Below are positions 16,106 to 24,520 of a stretch of DNA of 64,000 bases, one piece after another. Origin of the DNA: Curtobacterium flaccumfaciens (lineage in GTDB: Bacteria; Actinomycetota; Actinomycetes; Actinomycetales; Microbacteriaceae); contig NZ_JABMCF010000040.1 in NCBI RefSeq assembly GCF_013359815.1, positions 434,001-498,000 of the forward strand. The letters run 5' to 3'. The stretch's first letter is position 1. Each line of letters opens with the position of its first letter. The position numbers and the translations under genes were made by a program. The notes beneath the pieces are model-generated. The model made no database searches, was not told the DNA's origin, and worked only from the letters and a program-made list of their open reading frames with translations.

Positions 16106-17154
16106 GCGCGCTCACGCCGAGCCCCGGCGGCGGCTCCGGTCCGAGCGACCGTGCCCTGACCGGTGCGCAGAAGGTCGCGCTCATCCTCATGCAGATGGAG
16201 ACCGACCGCGCCGCCGAGGTGATGAAGCAGTTCACCGAGATGGAGGCCGAGGAGATCTCCGCCGAGATCGTCCGGATGCGCCGCGTCGAGGACACCGTCG
16301 TCGATGAGACGCTGTCGGAGTTCCACCGGATCACGATGAGCGGCCGGCTGCAGAAGCGCGGCGGCAAGGAGACCGCCCTCGGGCTGCTCGAGGCGTCGTT
16401 CGGCGCCGAGCGGGCCGCCGGCGTGATGGACCGTCTGGCCTCGAACCTCGCCGGCCAGTCGTTCGACTTCCTCGACGACGCCGAACCCGGCCAGGTCATC
16501 TCCCTGCTCGAGGGCGAGCTGCCGCAGACGATCGCCCTCGTGCTCGCCCACCTGGGCCCCGGGCAGGCCAGTGCCGTGCTCGCCGGGATCGACGAGCGCG
16601 TCCGCACCGACGTCGCCCAGGCCTTCGCCACCATGGGCAGCGCGACCCCCGAGGCCGTCGGCATCGTCGCCGGTGTGCTGCGCCAGCGCGCCGGGGCCGT
16701 CGTGTCGCCGCGCGAGAGCGTCGAGGTCGTCGGTGGCATCGCGCCCCTGGTCGACATCATCAACCGCTCGGACGTCGCCACCGAGAAGGCCGTGCTCGAG
16801 GGACTCGAAGCCCGCGACCCGGAGCTCGCCGAGGACATCCGCTCCCGCATGTTGACCTTCGAGGACATCGTGAAGCTCGAGTCCCGCGACATCCAGCAGG
16901 TGCTGCGCGGCATCGACTCGAAGATCCTCGCGACCGCCATGAAGGGCGCAGCCGGGCCGGTCGTCGAGACCATCCGCGCGAACGTGTCCGAGCGCAACCG
17001 CGAGCTGCTCGACGACGAACTGCAGGCCATGGGCCCGGTCCGCGTCTCGCAGGTCGAGGAAGCCCGCGCCGAGGTCGTCCGCTCCGTGCGCGAGCTCGAG
17101 GCCCAGGGCGTCGTCACCGTGCACCGCGCCGAGGAGGACGAGCTCGTTGACTGA
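16102..17154 (+). CDS. fliG: Flagellar motor switch protein FliG
   Basis: 350 residues from GTG at 16102, overlapping fliF. N-terminal domain: LTGAQKVALILMQMETDRAA. Middle domain: EGELPQTIALVLAHLGPGQA. C-terminal domain: FEDIVKLESRDIQQVLRGI, with charged helix residues that face MotA. FliG couples stator ion flow to rotor torque. The C-terminal extension (RAEVVRSVRELEAQGVVTV) matches usual FliG ends. Confidence 0.96.
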   Translation: MSALTPSPGGGSGPSDRALTGAQKVALILMQMETDRAAEVMKQFTEMEAEEISAEIVRMRRVEDTVVDETLSEFHRITMSGRLQKRGGKETALGLLEASFGAERAAGVMDRLASNLAGQSFDFLDDAEPGQVISLLEGELPQTIALVLAHLGPGQASAVLAGIDERVRTDVAQAFATMGSATPEAVGIVAGVLRQRAGAVVSPRESVEVVGGIAPLVDIINRSDVATEKAVLEGLEARDPELAEDIRSRMLTFEDIVKLESRDIQQVLRGIDSKILATAMKGAAGPVVETIRANVSERNRELLDDELQAMGPVRVSQVEEARAEVVRSVRELEAQGVVTVHRAEEDELVD

Positions 17155-17812
17155 CACCGTCGTGCACCGCGTCGCCTTCCCGGTGCTCGCCGATCCCGCC
17201 GGACGCGAGCGTGCGTCGAGCGCGGACGTCCGCGGGCACGCGGCCGGGTACACCGCCGGCCTGCGGGCCGCGCAGGCCGAGACCGACGCCCTGCGCGCCC
17301 GGCTCGAGGCCGAGCACGCCGCGCGGATCACCGCGCTGCAGGCCGACACGGCCCGCCGGATCGCGGTCCTCGACGCCGCCACGAACGCCATGCTGTCCAC
17401 GGTCGCACCCGTCCTGGCGGACGCCGAGGCGTCGGTCGCGAGTGCGGCAGTCGACCTGGCCGAGGCCATCGTCGGCAACGTGGTCCGCGCCTCCAGGCCC
17501 GCACACGATGCGACCGTCGCCGACGGACCGGGCAGCCGGGAGGCCCGGATCGCGTCCGGCGCCGAGGCCACCGTCCGGCGGGTGCTCGCGTCCGTCGACC
17601 GCACGGTCCCGGTGGCCGTCCGGCTCAGCCCGGCGGACGCCGCGCGCGTCGCCGGCCTCGACCTGCCGGTGCCGGTCGTCGCCGACGGCGCCCTGCGCGA
17701 CGGCGACGCCGTCGTCGACCTGCCGGACGGCATGCTCGACGCGCGCATCGCCACGGCGCTCGACCGCGCCCGCACCGCCCTCGGTGTCGACGCGACGGGA
17801 GCCGACCGGTGA
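17147..17812 (+). CDS. fliH: Flagellar export ATPase regulator FliH
   Basis: 221 residues from TTG at 17147, overlapping fliG by 8 bases; no ATG/GTG is better placed. A helical, Ala/Arg-rich coiled-coil section (GYTAGLRAAQAETDALRARL) leads to a C-terminal beta domain (VAVRLSPADAARVAGLDLPV, then DGDAVVDLPDGMLDARIATA) as in FliH/YscL. It dimerises on FliI and regulates the ATPase. Identification rests on this domain order and on position before fliI. Confidence 0.85.
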   Translation: MTDTVVHRVAFPVLADPAGRERASSADVRGHAAGYTAGLRAAQAETDALRARLEAEHAARITALQADTARRIAVLDAATNAMLSTVAPVLADAEASVASAAVDLAEAIVGNVVRASRPAHDATVADGPGSREARIASGAEATVRRVLASVDRTVPVAVRLSPADAARVAGLDLPVPVVADGALRDGDAVVDLPDGMLDARIATALDRARTALGVDATGADR

Positions 17813-19152
17813 CCGCCACGCTGCTCCGTCCGCGCGGTCTCGACGAGGCGCTCCTGCGGGCCGCCCCCCAGCGGGTCGGTGTCGTCACGAGCGCCGTCGG
17901 CCTGGGGCTGACGATCGCCGGGCTCGACGCCCGCGTCGGCGAGGTCGTCACGGTCGGTGCCGAGGACGGCGAACAGACCGCGGTCGAGGTCGTCGCCACC
18001 GATGCCTCGGGCGTCCGCTGCATGCCGCTCGGCCGCCTGACCGGCGTGACCGCGGGCACCCCGGCGCGTCCGACCGGCGGCCCGGTGCTCGTGCCGACCG
18101 GATCCGGTCTGTTCGGCCGCGTGCTCGACGGACTCGGCCGACCGATCGACGACCGCGGCCCGCTCGAGGGCCCCGGCGGCGAACCGGTCACCTGGGTCCC
18201 GCTCGACCACGACACCCCGAGCGCGATGGCCCGGACCCGCATCGACACCCCGATGCAGCTCGGCGTCCGCGTGCTCGACACCCTGACCACCGTCGGCCGC
18301 GGGCAGCGCATGGGCCTGTTCGCCGGGTCCGGTGTGGGCAAGTCGTCGCTGCTGTCGATGATCGCGCGCGGGAGCGACGCGGCCGTCAACGTCATCGCCC
18401 TGGTGGGGGAGCGCGGCCGTGAGGTGCGCGAGTTCCTGGAGGACGACCTGGGACCGGAGGGGCTCGCCCGCTCGATCGTCGTCGTGTCGACCTCCGACGA
18501 GCCGGCGCTCATGCGCCTGCGCGCCGCGTTCGTGGCCACCCGCATCGCGGAGTCGTTCCGCGATGCCGGGCAGGACGTCGTGCTCATGATGGACTCGCTC
18601 ACCCGCGTCGCGATGGCGCAGCGCGAGATCGGGCTGTCGGTCGGAGAGCCCCCGGCCACCCGGGGCTACCCGCCGTCGACGTTCTCGGTGCTCGCCGGAC
18701 TGCTCGAGCGCGCCGGGACCGACCGCGTCGGCAGCATCACGGGCATGTACACCGTGCTCGTCGACGGCGACGACCACAACGAGCCGATCGCCGACGCCGC
18801 TCGCAGCATCCTGGACGGCCACGTCGTGCTCGACCGCAAGCTCGCGATCACCGGGCACTTCCCGTCGGTCGACGCCCTCGGCTCGGTGTCCCGCGTCGCC
18901 TCGAAGGTCACCCGACCCGAGCAGCGTGCCGCCGCCACCGTGCTGCGGAAGGTGATGGCCGCCCGTGCCGGTGCCCAGGACCTGCTCGACGTCGGTGCGT
19001 ACCAGCGCGGGTCGAACCCGCTCGTGGACGCCGCCGTCGACCACCAGGGATCGATCGACGCGTTCCTGCGCCAGGGCATGGACGAGCGGGCCACGGCCGA
19101 CGCGTCCTGGCAGCGCCTCGGCGGCCTCGTGCAGCAGCTGGGGGTGTCGTGA
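17809..19152 (+). CDS. fliI: Flagellum-specific ATPase
   Basis: 447 residues from GTG at 17809. Walker A is GSGVGKSS at residues 173-180 and Walker B is VVLMMD at 257-262, followed by SLTRVAMAQREIGL and the signature GEPPATRGYPPSTFSVLAGL. The F1-beta-like hexameric ATPase energises substrate unloading for the flagellar type III export gate. It lies in the usual fliH-fliI-fliJ order. Confidence 0.97.
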   Translation: MTATLLRPRGLDEALLRAAPQRVGVVTSAVGLGLTIAGLDARVGEVVTVGAEDGEQTAVEVVATDASGVRCMPLGRLTGVTAGTPARPTGGPVLVPTGSGLFGRVLDGLGRPIDDRGPLEGPGGEPVTWVPLDHDTPSAMARTRIDTPMQLGVRVLDTLTTVGRGQRMGLFAGSGVGKSSLLSMIARGSDAAVNVIALVGERGREVREFLEDDLGPEGLARSIVVVSTSDEPALMRLRAAFVATRIAESFRDAGQDVVLMMDSLTRVAMAQREIGLSVGEPPATRGYPPSTFSVLAGLLERAGTDRVGSITGMYTVLVDGDDHNEPIADAARSILDGHVVLDRKLAITGHFPSVDALGSVSRVASKVTRPEQRAAATVLRKVMAARAGAQDLLDVGAYQRGSNPLVDAAVDHQGSIDAFLRQGMDERATADASWQRLGGLVQQLGVS

Positions 19153-19583
19153 TGGCCCGCCGTTTCCCGCTCGCCGGGCTCCTGCGCCTGCGCCACACCG
19201 AACAGGACCGTGCCGCCGCGACGCTGGCCACCGCGAACGAGCGCGTCCGGGATGCCGCCGACGCCCGGATCGCCGCACGCCGCAGCCTCGCCGACAGCGA
19301 GGACGCCCAGCCGATCCAGGACGCCGCCACCCTGAGCGCCGTCGCCGCAGCCCGTGCCGCGACCCGCGGGATGCTCGAGGAGCTCGACGCCGTGGTGCAG
19401 AACCGCCGTGCCGACGCCGACCGGGCGCAGCAGGACTACACCGCCGCCCGTCGCGCCGCCGTCGGCCTCGAGAAGCTCGAGGGCAAGCACACCGAGCAGC
19501 AGGCGGCCGAGGAACTCCGGACCGAACAGAACGCCCTCGACGAGATCGCGGCACGACGCCGCACGGAAGGTGGTGCCCGATGA
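19152..19583 (+). CDS. fliJ: Flagellar FliJ-like coiled-coil protein
   Basis: 143 residues from ATG at 19152 (TGATG with the fliI stop; a GTG lies one codon upstream). It is nearly all helical and charged: FPLAGLLRLRHTEQDRAAAT, then heptad-rich NRRADADRAQQDYTAARRAA and GLEKLEGKHTEQQAAEELR. FliJ inserts into the FliI ring like an F1 gamma stalk. Sequence is poorly conserved in the family; position after fliI is the main argument. Confidence 0.8.
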   Translation: MARRFPLAGLLRLRHTEQDRAAATLATANERVRDAADARIAARRSLADSEDAQPIQDAATLSAVAAARAATRGMLEELDAVVQNRRADADRAQQDYTAARRAAVGLEKLEGKHTEQQAAEELRTEQNALDEIAARRRTEGGAR

Positions 19584-20317
19584 GCGTCGAAGCGGTGCTC
19601 TCCCGGATCTCGGAGATCCGGTCCCAGATCGACACGCTGCGCGGCGGGACGGCCACGGCTGCCCCGAGCGCGTCCGCCACCAGCGGTACCGCGGGGTCCT
19701 CGGCCTTCGCCGATGCCCTCGCCACCGCCGACGGCACGACCGGCGCGGCGAGCGCTGCCGGTGCCACCGCCGCAGCGACCCCGACGGGCACCCGTGCCCC
19801 GGCGACCTCGGTCGACGCCGGCGCCGGCACCCTCGCCACCGGCAGCGGTGCGACCGGCGCCGACGTGGTGGCCGACGCGAAGAAGTACCTCGGCGTCCCG
19901 TACGTGTTCGGCGGGGAGACGACCGCTGGCATGGACTGCTCGGGCCTGGTGCAGACGGTCTTCAAGGACCTCGGGGTCACGATGCCCCGGGTCGTGCCGG
20001 ACCAGGCGAAGATGGGCGTCGAGGTCGGCTCCCTGAAGGACGCGCAGCCCGGCGACCTGATCATCCCGAAGGGCGAGGGCCACGTCGTCATCTACGTCGG
20101 CGACGGCAAGGTGCTGCACGCGCCGCGCCCCGGCAAGGACGTCCGGATCGTCGACAACTGGTACTCCGACGGCGACATCGCGACCATCCGCCGGATCGTC
20201 CCCGCACAGGCGGCCCCGTCGGCCGTCACCGCGCCGACCGCCTCGGCAGCGCGTTCCGCGACCGACCTGCAGACCGCCGCGCTGCTGTCCATGATGCAGT
20301 CCGGGAGTGCCGCATGA
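19580..20317 (+). CDS. NlpC/P60 peptidoglycan hydrolase in the flagellar operon
   Basis: 245 residues, ATG at 19580 (ATGA overlap with fliJ). The N-terminal helix (MSVEAVLSRISEIRSQIDTL) resembles the exported-rod-protein type start and has no Sec signal. A Thr/Ala/Gly linker (residues 25-92) precedes the NlpC/P60 domain: KKYLGVPYVFGGETTAGMDC with catalytic Cys120, then GHVVIYVG with His168, and LHAPRPG with His180. It probably opens the cell wall for rod growth, the job FlgJ does elsewhere. Export through the flagellar gate is inferred from the missing signal peptide. Confidence 0.85.
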   Translation: MSVEAVLSRISEIRSQIDTLRGGTATAAPSASATSGTAGSSAFADALATADGTTGAASAAGATAAATPTGTRAPATSVDAGAGTLATGSGATGADVVADAKKYLGVPYVFGGETTAGMDCSGLVQTVFKDLGVTMPRVVPDQAKMGVEVGSLKDAQPGDLIIPKGEGHVVIYVGDGKVLHAPRPGKDVRIVDNWYSDGDIATIRRIVPAQAAPSAVTAPTASAARSATDLQTAALLSMMQSGSAA

Positions 20318-21711
20318 GCCTGACCATCGCCACCCAGCCGTCCGTGCCCACCGCACCGGGCTCCACCCGGGGTGGATCGTCCGACCCCGCGGCTGCCGGG
20401 TCCTTCGGTGCGGCACTGACCGCCGCCGTCGCGACCGAGCGGCGCCCCGGCGACGGAGCTGCCGGGCGGGACGACACCGAGGGCCGGACGGCGGACGGGT
20501 CGGCTGCGACGCCGGGCACCGGTGCCACGCCGTCCGCGTCCGCGTCTGCGTCGGACCAGTCGGTGCCCGCGACCGAGGCAGCGCCCGTCGACGCGCAGGC
20601 GCTGCTCACCGCCGGACTCGTGGCCGTGGCCGCACCGATCGCTCCGGCCAGCCGCACCGCCGAGACGCCCGCCCGCGACCCACACGCCGTCGTGGCCGCA
20701 GGGGTGACCGCCGGAACGACCAACACCACGACCACGACACCGCCGTCGGTGGAGGGGGCCACCTCGACGCCGGTCCCGTCGACCCCGGCGCCGACGACCG
20801 CTCCCACAATGGCGACCCCGCAGCAGGCACCGGCGTCGGGCGCGGCACGGGGAACCGCTGCCGCAGCGACGACGGGCACGGCGACCACCGCCGCGACGAC
20901 CCCCGCCGTGACACCCGCCGGCACCGCGTCTCCGGTCGCTGCCGCGACGACCGTCGCCGGCGCAACCCCCGCGACGACCGCTGCGTCGACGACCACGGCC
21001 GCGACCGACCCGGCGACCACTGCCCCGACGGCCGCTGCCGCGATCGCGGCCCCCGCCGCCTCCCGCACCGCCGACGGCGACACCGCCACCGTGACCCCTG
21101 CTCAGGCGCCGGTCGTGGCGGCCGCCGCCCCGGCAGCCGGCACCGGCTCCCGAGCCGGCCACGGGACGGAGCAGCAGGCGTCGACGCCGGGTGATCCGGG
21201 CCTCCCGGCCGTCGCCCCCAGCCGTGGTGGCGAGACGCCGTTCGTCATGTCGACGACGCCGACCGCCGCGCCCGCCGCGGCGACCGCGCCGGCCCCGGCA
21301 CCGCTCGCCCAGCAGCTGGCGCGACCGGTGTTCTCGCTCGCGCAGGCCGGCCCCGGCGAGCACGTCGTCACGGTGCAGGTCGTGCCGGACAGCCTCGGCC
21401 CGGTCACGGTCCGCGCGCACGTCACCGCGCACGGCATGCACGTCGAGCTGTTCGCCGCGTCGGACGCCGGCCGCGAGGCCGTCCGCCAGGTCCTGCCGGA
21501 CCTGCGGCGCGACGCGGCCGGCACCGGTGTGAGCACCACGCTCGACCTGTCGTCGCAGAACCAGCCGCAGGACGCGCCGGGTCGCGACGAGCGCCCGGCC
21601 GTACGTTCGCTGCCTGGCGACCCCGGCCTGGAGGCGCGGGTCACCCCGCGCACGCAGCCCACCGCCCACACGCCCTCCATCCGCACCGCGGGACTCGACG
21701 TCCTCGCCTGA
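20314..21711 (+). CDS. fliK: Flagellar hook-length control protein FliK
   Basis: 465 residues, ATG at 20314. Residues 1-300 are low-complexity Thr/Ala/Pro/Ser, as expected for a stretched molecular ruler. The conserved globular C-terminal domain follows: HVVTVQVVPDSLGPVTVRAH, VTAHGMHVELFAASDAGREA, VRQVLPDLRRDAAGTGV. The FliK C-domain interacts with FlhB to switch export from hook to filament subunits. It lies directly before flgD and flgE, which is the usual order. Confidence 0.9.
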   Translation: MSLTIATQPSVPTAPGSTRGGSSDPAAAGSFGAALTAAVATERRPGDGAAGRDDTEGRTADGSAATPGTGATPSASASASDQSVPATEAAPVDAQALLTAGLVAVAAPIAPASRTAETPARDPHAVVAAGVTAGTTNTTTTTPPSVEGATSTPVPSTPAPTTAPTMATPQQAPASGAARGTAAAATTGTATTAATTPAVTPAGTASPVAAATTVAGATPATTAASTTTAATDPATTAPTAAAAIAAPAASRTADGDTATVTPAQAPVVAAAAPAAGTGSRAGHGTEQQASTPGDPGLPAVAPSRGGETPFVMSTTPTAAPAAATAPAPAPLAQQLARPVFSLAQAGPGEHVVTVQVVPDSLGPVTVRAHVTAHGMHVELFAASDAGREAVRQVLPDLRRDAAGTGVSTTLDLSSQNQPQDAPGRDERPAVRSLPGDPGLEARVTPRTQPTAHTPSIRTAGLDVLA

Positions 21712-21736
21712 TCCGGCTCACGAACAGGAACGCACC

Positions 21737-22180
21737 ATGCCCATCGACGGCATCACCGGCAGCGTCGACCCGACCGCGCAGGCCGCGGCCCTCGCCGCGA
21801 ACTCCACCGCCCAGAAGTCCCAGACGATGGACTCCGAGGTCTTCATGAAGCTGCTCGTCACACAGCTGCGCAACCAGGACCCGTCGTCGCCGATGGACAC
21901 CAACCAGATGATCGGCCAGCAGACGCAGCTCGCGATGATGGAGCAGATCACCAACCAGACCACGACGGGGAACGAGAACTTCTCGCTCCAGATGCGCATC
22001 GCCGCAGCGAACCTCGTCGGCAAGCAGGTCAGCTACACCGACGCCGACTCGGGCAAGTCCGTCACCGGGACCGCCTCGGCGGTGTCGTACGCGAACAGCG
22101 TCCCCACGGTCACCGTGAACGGGAAGGAGGTCGCTCTCGACGTGATCTCCGGCATCACCACCACCGCTCCGGCGTCCTGA
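21737..22180 (+). CDS. flgD: Hook assembly scaffold FlgD
   Basis: 147 residues from ATG at 21737, 25 bases after fliK. The N-terminal export/cap region carries the FlgD signature (MDSEVFMKLLVTQLRNQDPS, then SPMDTNQMIGQQTQLAMMEQ). A small beta domain follows (LVGKQVSYTDADSGKSVTGT). It lacks the larger C-terminal Tudor/FnIII part of enterobacterial FlgD (about 230 residues), so it is a short form as in Gram-positives. FlgD caps the growing hook. Confidence 0.93.
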   Translation: MPIDGITGSVDPTAQAAALAANSTAQKSQTMDSEVFMKLLVTQLRNQDPSSPMDTNQMIGQQTQLAMMEQITNQTTTGNENFSLQMRIAAANLVGKQVSYTDADSGKSVTGTASAVSYANSVPTVTVNGKEVALDVISGITTTAPAS

Positions 22181-22183
22181 CGC

Positions 22184-22250
22184 CCGCTCGTTCCTTCCTC
22201 GTTCCTCCTCGCTCTTCCTCGTTCTTCCTCGCTCTTCCTGCCTCTCCGAA
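22184..22250 (+). repeat. Pyrimidine-rich imperfect repeats before flgE
   Basis: Short TCCTCGTTC, TCCTCGCTC and TTCCTCG units alternate for about 65 bases between the flgD stop and flgE. The strand is almost purine-free apart from single G residues in TCG. It ends just before CGAAAGGACG, the flgE ribosome site. Possibly an unstructured spacer; no promoter-like element is visible in it. Confidence 0.6.
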
Positions 22251-22260
22251 AGGACGCTCC

Positions 22261-23436
22261 ATGCTCCGCTCGCTCTACTCCGGGATCTCCGGCCTCCGCT
22301 CCCACCAGCAGATGCTCGACGTCACCGGCAACAACATCGCCAACGTCAACACCGTCGGCTTCAAGTCGTCGACCACCGTGTTCCAGGACACCCTGTCGCA
22401 GATGACCCAGGGCGCCGGCGGACCGCAGACCGGCATCGGCGGCACGAACCCGGCCCAGATCGGCCTCGGCGTGCAGGTCGCCGGCGTCTCCACGAACTTC
22501 TCGCAGGGCTCGGCGCAGGCCACCGGCAAGGCGACCGACCTGATGATCTCGGGCGACGGCTTCTTCGTCACCCGCCTGGGCAACGACACCGTCTACACCC
22601 GCGCCGGTGCGTTCGACTTCGACGCCAACGGCCGCCTGGTCACCGCCGACGGCAAGATCGTGCAGGGCTACCCGGCCACGAACGGCGTCGTCAACGAGAA
22701 CGGCCAGCTGTCCGACATCACGCTGCCGCTCGAAGCAGCGGCCCCGGCGGTCCGCACCACCGCCGCCACCGTCGCCGGCAACCTGCCGTCCGAGACCGCC
22801 GTCGGCCAGACCATCACCCGCGAGGCCACCGTGTACGACGCCTCGGGTGCCAAGCACACGATGTCCCTCGCCTACACGCGCACCGCCGACGGCTGGGACG
22901 TCACCGGGCGCAACGGCCAGGGCACCACGGCGACGACCTCGCTGACCTTCGGCACCGACGGCAAGCTGACCGCCGGCGGCACCCTCGCCGTCGGGGGCAT
23001 CCGGGTCGACATGGGCGACCTGACCGGGTTCGCCTCGCTCAACACCGCGGCGATCGGCTCGCAGAACGGCCGCGAGGCCGGCGCGCTGCAGGGCTACTCG
23101 ATCTCGAAGGACGGCACCGTCACCGGCACGTTCTCGAACGGCGCGTCGCTCGCGCTCGGCCGCATCGCCCTCGCCACGTTCGCCAACCCGGCCGGCCTCG
23201 AGAAGACCGGTGCATCGGGCTACCGCGCCACCGCGAACTCGGGCGGCGCGACGGTCGGCGGCCCCGGCTCGGCGGGCGTCGGTTCGCTCGCGGCGGGGAC
23301 GCTCGAGATGTCGAACGTCGACCTGTCGCAGGAGTTCACGAACCTGATCGTGGCGCAGCGCGGGTTCCAGGCGAACGCCCGCATCATCACCACCTCGGAC
23401 GAGGTGCTGCAGGAGCTCACGAACCTGAAGCGCTAG
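22261..23436 (+). CDS. flgE: Flagellar hook protein
   Basis: 391 residues, ATG at 22261 after GAAAGGACG. N-terminal hook/rod signature: MLRSLYSGISGLRSHQQML, VTGNNIANVNTVGFKSSTT, then QGSAQATGKATDLMISGDGF. C-terminal: NVDLSQEFTNLIVAQRGFQ and the final helix RIITTSDEVLQELTNLKR. Hook subunits assemble under FlgD. It is the last gene of flagellar block 1; in many motile bacteria flbD-motA-motB would follow directly. Confidence 0.96.
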   Translation: MLRSLYSGISGLRSHQQMLDVTGNNIANVNTVGFKSSTTVFQDTLSQMTQGAGGPQTGIGGTNPAQIGLGVQVAGVSTNFSQGSAQATGKATDLMISGDGFFVTRLGNDTVYTRAGAFDFDANGRLVTADGKIVQGYPATNGVVNENGQLSDITLPLEAAAPAVRTTAATVAGNLPSETAVGQTITREATVYDASGAKHTMSLAYTRTADGWDVTGRNGQGTTATTSLTFGTDGKLTAGGTLAVGGIRVDMGDLTGFASLNTAAIGSQNGREAGALQGYSISKDGTVTGTFSNGASLALGRIALATFANPAGLEKTGASGYRATANSGGATVGGPGSAGVGSLAAGTLEMSNVDLSQEFTNLIVAQRGFQANARIITTSDEVLQELTNLKR

Positions 23437-23716
23437 GCGCGGGGGCTCGCGTCGCGGGTCGCGGTCGCGGGTCGCGGGTCGCGGGCGCTTGGTGAGCAGG
23501 AATGGTCGGGTGCTGAAGGGGGACTCGACCGTTCCTGCTCACCATCGTTCGTGGTGCAGGGAGTTCGGCGACCGTTCGTGACGAAACGCTGCGTCGTGAC
23601 GTCTCATCGGTGCGATGCGCGAGAACCACGACACCGACCACCAGTCCGACCACCGATGCTGCAGCGTCTTCGACCGCTGGCGGTGTGATCGACCACGCGG
23701 CCACGACGGCGTGCAC
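23417..23716 (-). CDS. Doubtful small membrane ORF or gene remnant
   Basis: A GTG at 23716 would give 99 residues, preceded by GGGAG. It contains one convincing hydrophobic helix (ASVVGLVVGVVVLAHRTDE) and then a Ser/Arg-rich stretch. The frame runs through the inverted repeat at 23490-23544 and overlaps the flgE end on the other strand, and third-position GC is lower than in neighbours. It is more likely a remnant or chance frame than an active gene. Confidence 0.22.
   Translation of the reverse strand: MHAVVAAWSITPPAVEDAAASVVGLVVGVVVLAHRTDETSRRSVSSRTVAELPAPRTMVSRNGRVPLQHPTIPAHQAPATRDPRPRPATRAPAPSASGS
23490..23544. repeat. REP-like 19-bp inverted repeat, also likely terminator of flgE
   Basis: TGGTGAGCAGGAATGGTCG (23490-23508) and CGACCGTTCCTGCTCACCA (23526-23544) pair over 19 bp with a single G-U wobble, loop 17 bases. 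It is preceded by short GTCGCGG tandem repeats (23453-23484). It begins 54 bases after the flgE stop, exactly where flagellar synteny breaks. The rest of 23437-23835 shows no firm gene. Confidence 0.8.
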
Positions 23717-23835
23717 GAGTCGCGTGCTCCCGGCGGCCGCACGAGCTGGAACGACGCGCTGACCGGGCGGGGGCTCTCGGACGTCTGAGCGAACCGGGCC
23801 GGTGACCCCGGTCCGGAACGGCGCGCTCCCGTTCG

Positions 23836-24507
23836 TCAGAGGCGTCCGAGCCCGTTCCCGAAGAACACGGTCCCGATCAGCACGAGGACGACCACGGTGA
23901 CCGTCCTGGCGTTGCGGGCCATCCAGGCGCGGACCGCCCCGAGGCCGGCGCGCGCCTGGTCGGCTCGGACGAGTGCGAACACGACGGGGCCGCTCACCGT
24001 GCTCGTGGTCACGAGGGCGGCGCCGCCGAGCAGCACCACCGCCGGCACCGACGGCACGTGCGCGGACCCGAGGACGATCCCGAGACCGCCGGCGAGGAGC
24101 AACGCCTTCGGCCGGAACGCGAGCAGGGCGCCGACGGCGAACGCGACGGCCGGTCGCACGGTCGCGAGCACCCGGGTGAGTCGGCTCGTCGCTCCGTTCC
24201 CGCCCGGTCCCGCAGGTCGGCGGAGCAGCACGACGCCCGCGGCTGCCGACACGGCGCCGAGGAGCATCTCCAGTGCGCCGAGCAGCGGCGCCGCCCGGAC
24301 GTGCAGCGCCGGCACCACCACCGATCCGAACACGGCGGTCATGACGACGGTGACGACGAAGACGCCCGAGGTGTACCCCGCTGTGTAGAGCACGGCGGGA
24401 CCGGCGCCGCGCCCACCCAGGAGCAGCGTGAGCACGCCGATGACGGGGACGGAGCTCAGGGCACCCGCGATGACGAGGGGCAGCATCTGTCCGATCGTCG
24501 CGAGCAT
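23836..24507 (-). CDS. GAP/SfLAP-family integral membrane protein (1)
   Basis: 223 residues, ATG at 24507. About six hydrophobic segments: LPLVIAGALSSVPVIGVLTL, VLYTAGYTSGVFVVTVVMTA, GALEMLLGAVSAAAGVVLL, AFAVGALLAFRPKALLLAGG and others. The layout and the FRPKALLLAGG motif match GAP-family proteins (related to mycobacterial Sap, thought to help move glycolipids). It is one of three family members in this window (also 27832 and 31176). It shares a minus-strand unit with the DUF1254 gene, 13 bases apart. Confidence 0.7.
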   Translation of the reverse strand: MLATIGQMLPLVIAGALSSVPVIGVLTLLLGGRGAGPAVLYTAGYTSGVFVVTVVMTAVFGSVVVPALHVRAAPLLGALEMLLGAVSAAAGVVLLRRPAGPGGNGATSRLTRVLATVRPAVAFAVGALLAFRPKALLLAGGLGIVLGSAHVPSVPAVVLLGGAALVTTSTVSGPVVFALVRADQARAGLGAVRAWMARNARTVTVVVLVLIGTVFFGNGLGRL

Positions 24508-24520
24508 GCGTCGACACCGA

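Noticed and set aside
16018..20091. Minus-strand frame of over 1300 codons
   Set aside because: Lies opposite fliG-fliH-fliI-fliJ with low-complexity composition; high-GC codon bias keeps the antisense frame open.
19580..20317. Prophage endolysin
   Set aside because: The gene is translationally coupled to fliJ and fliK, and no phage genes are present.
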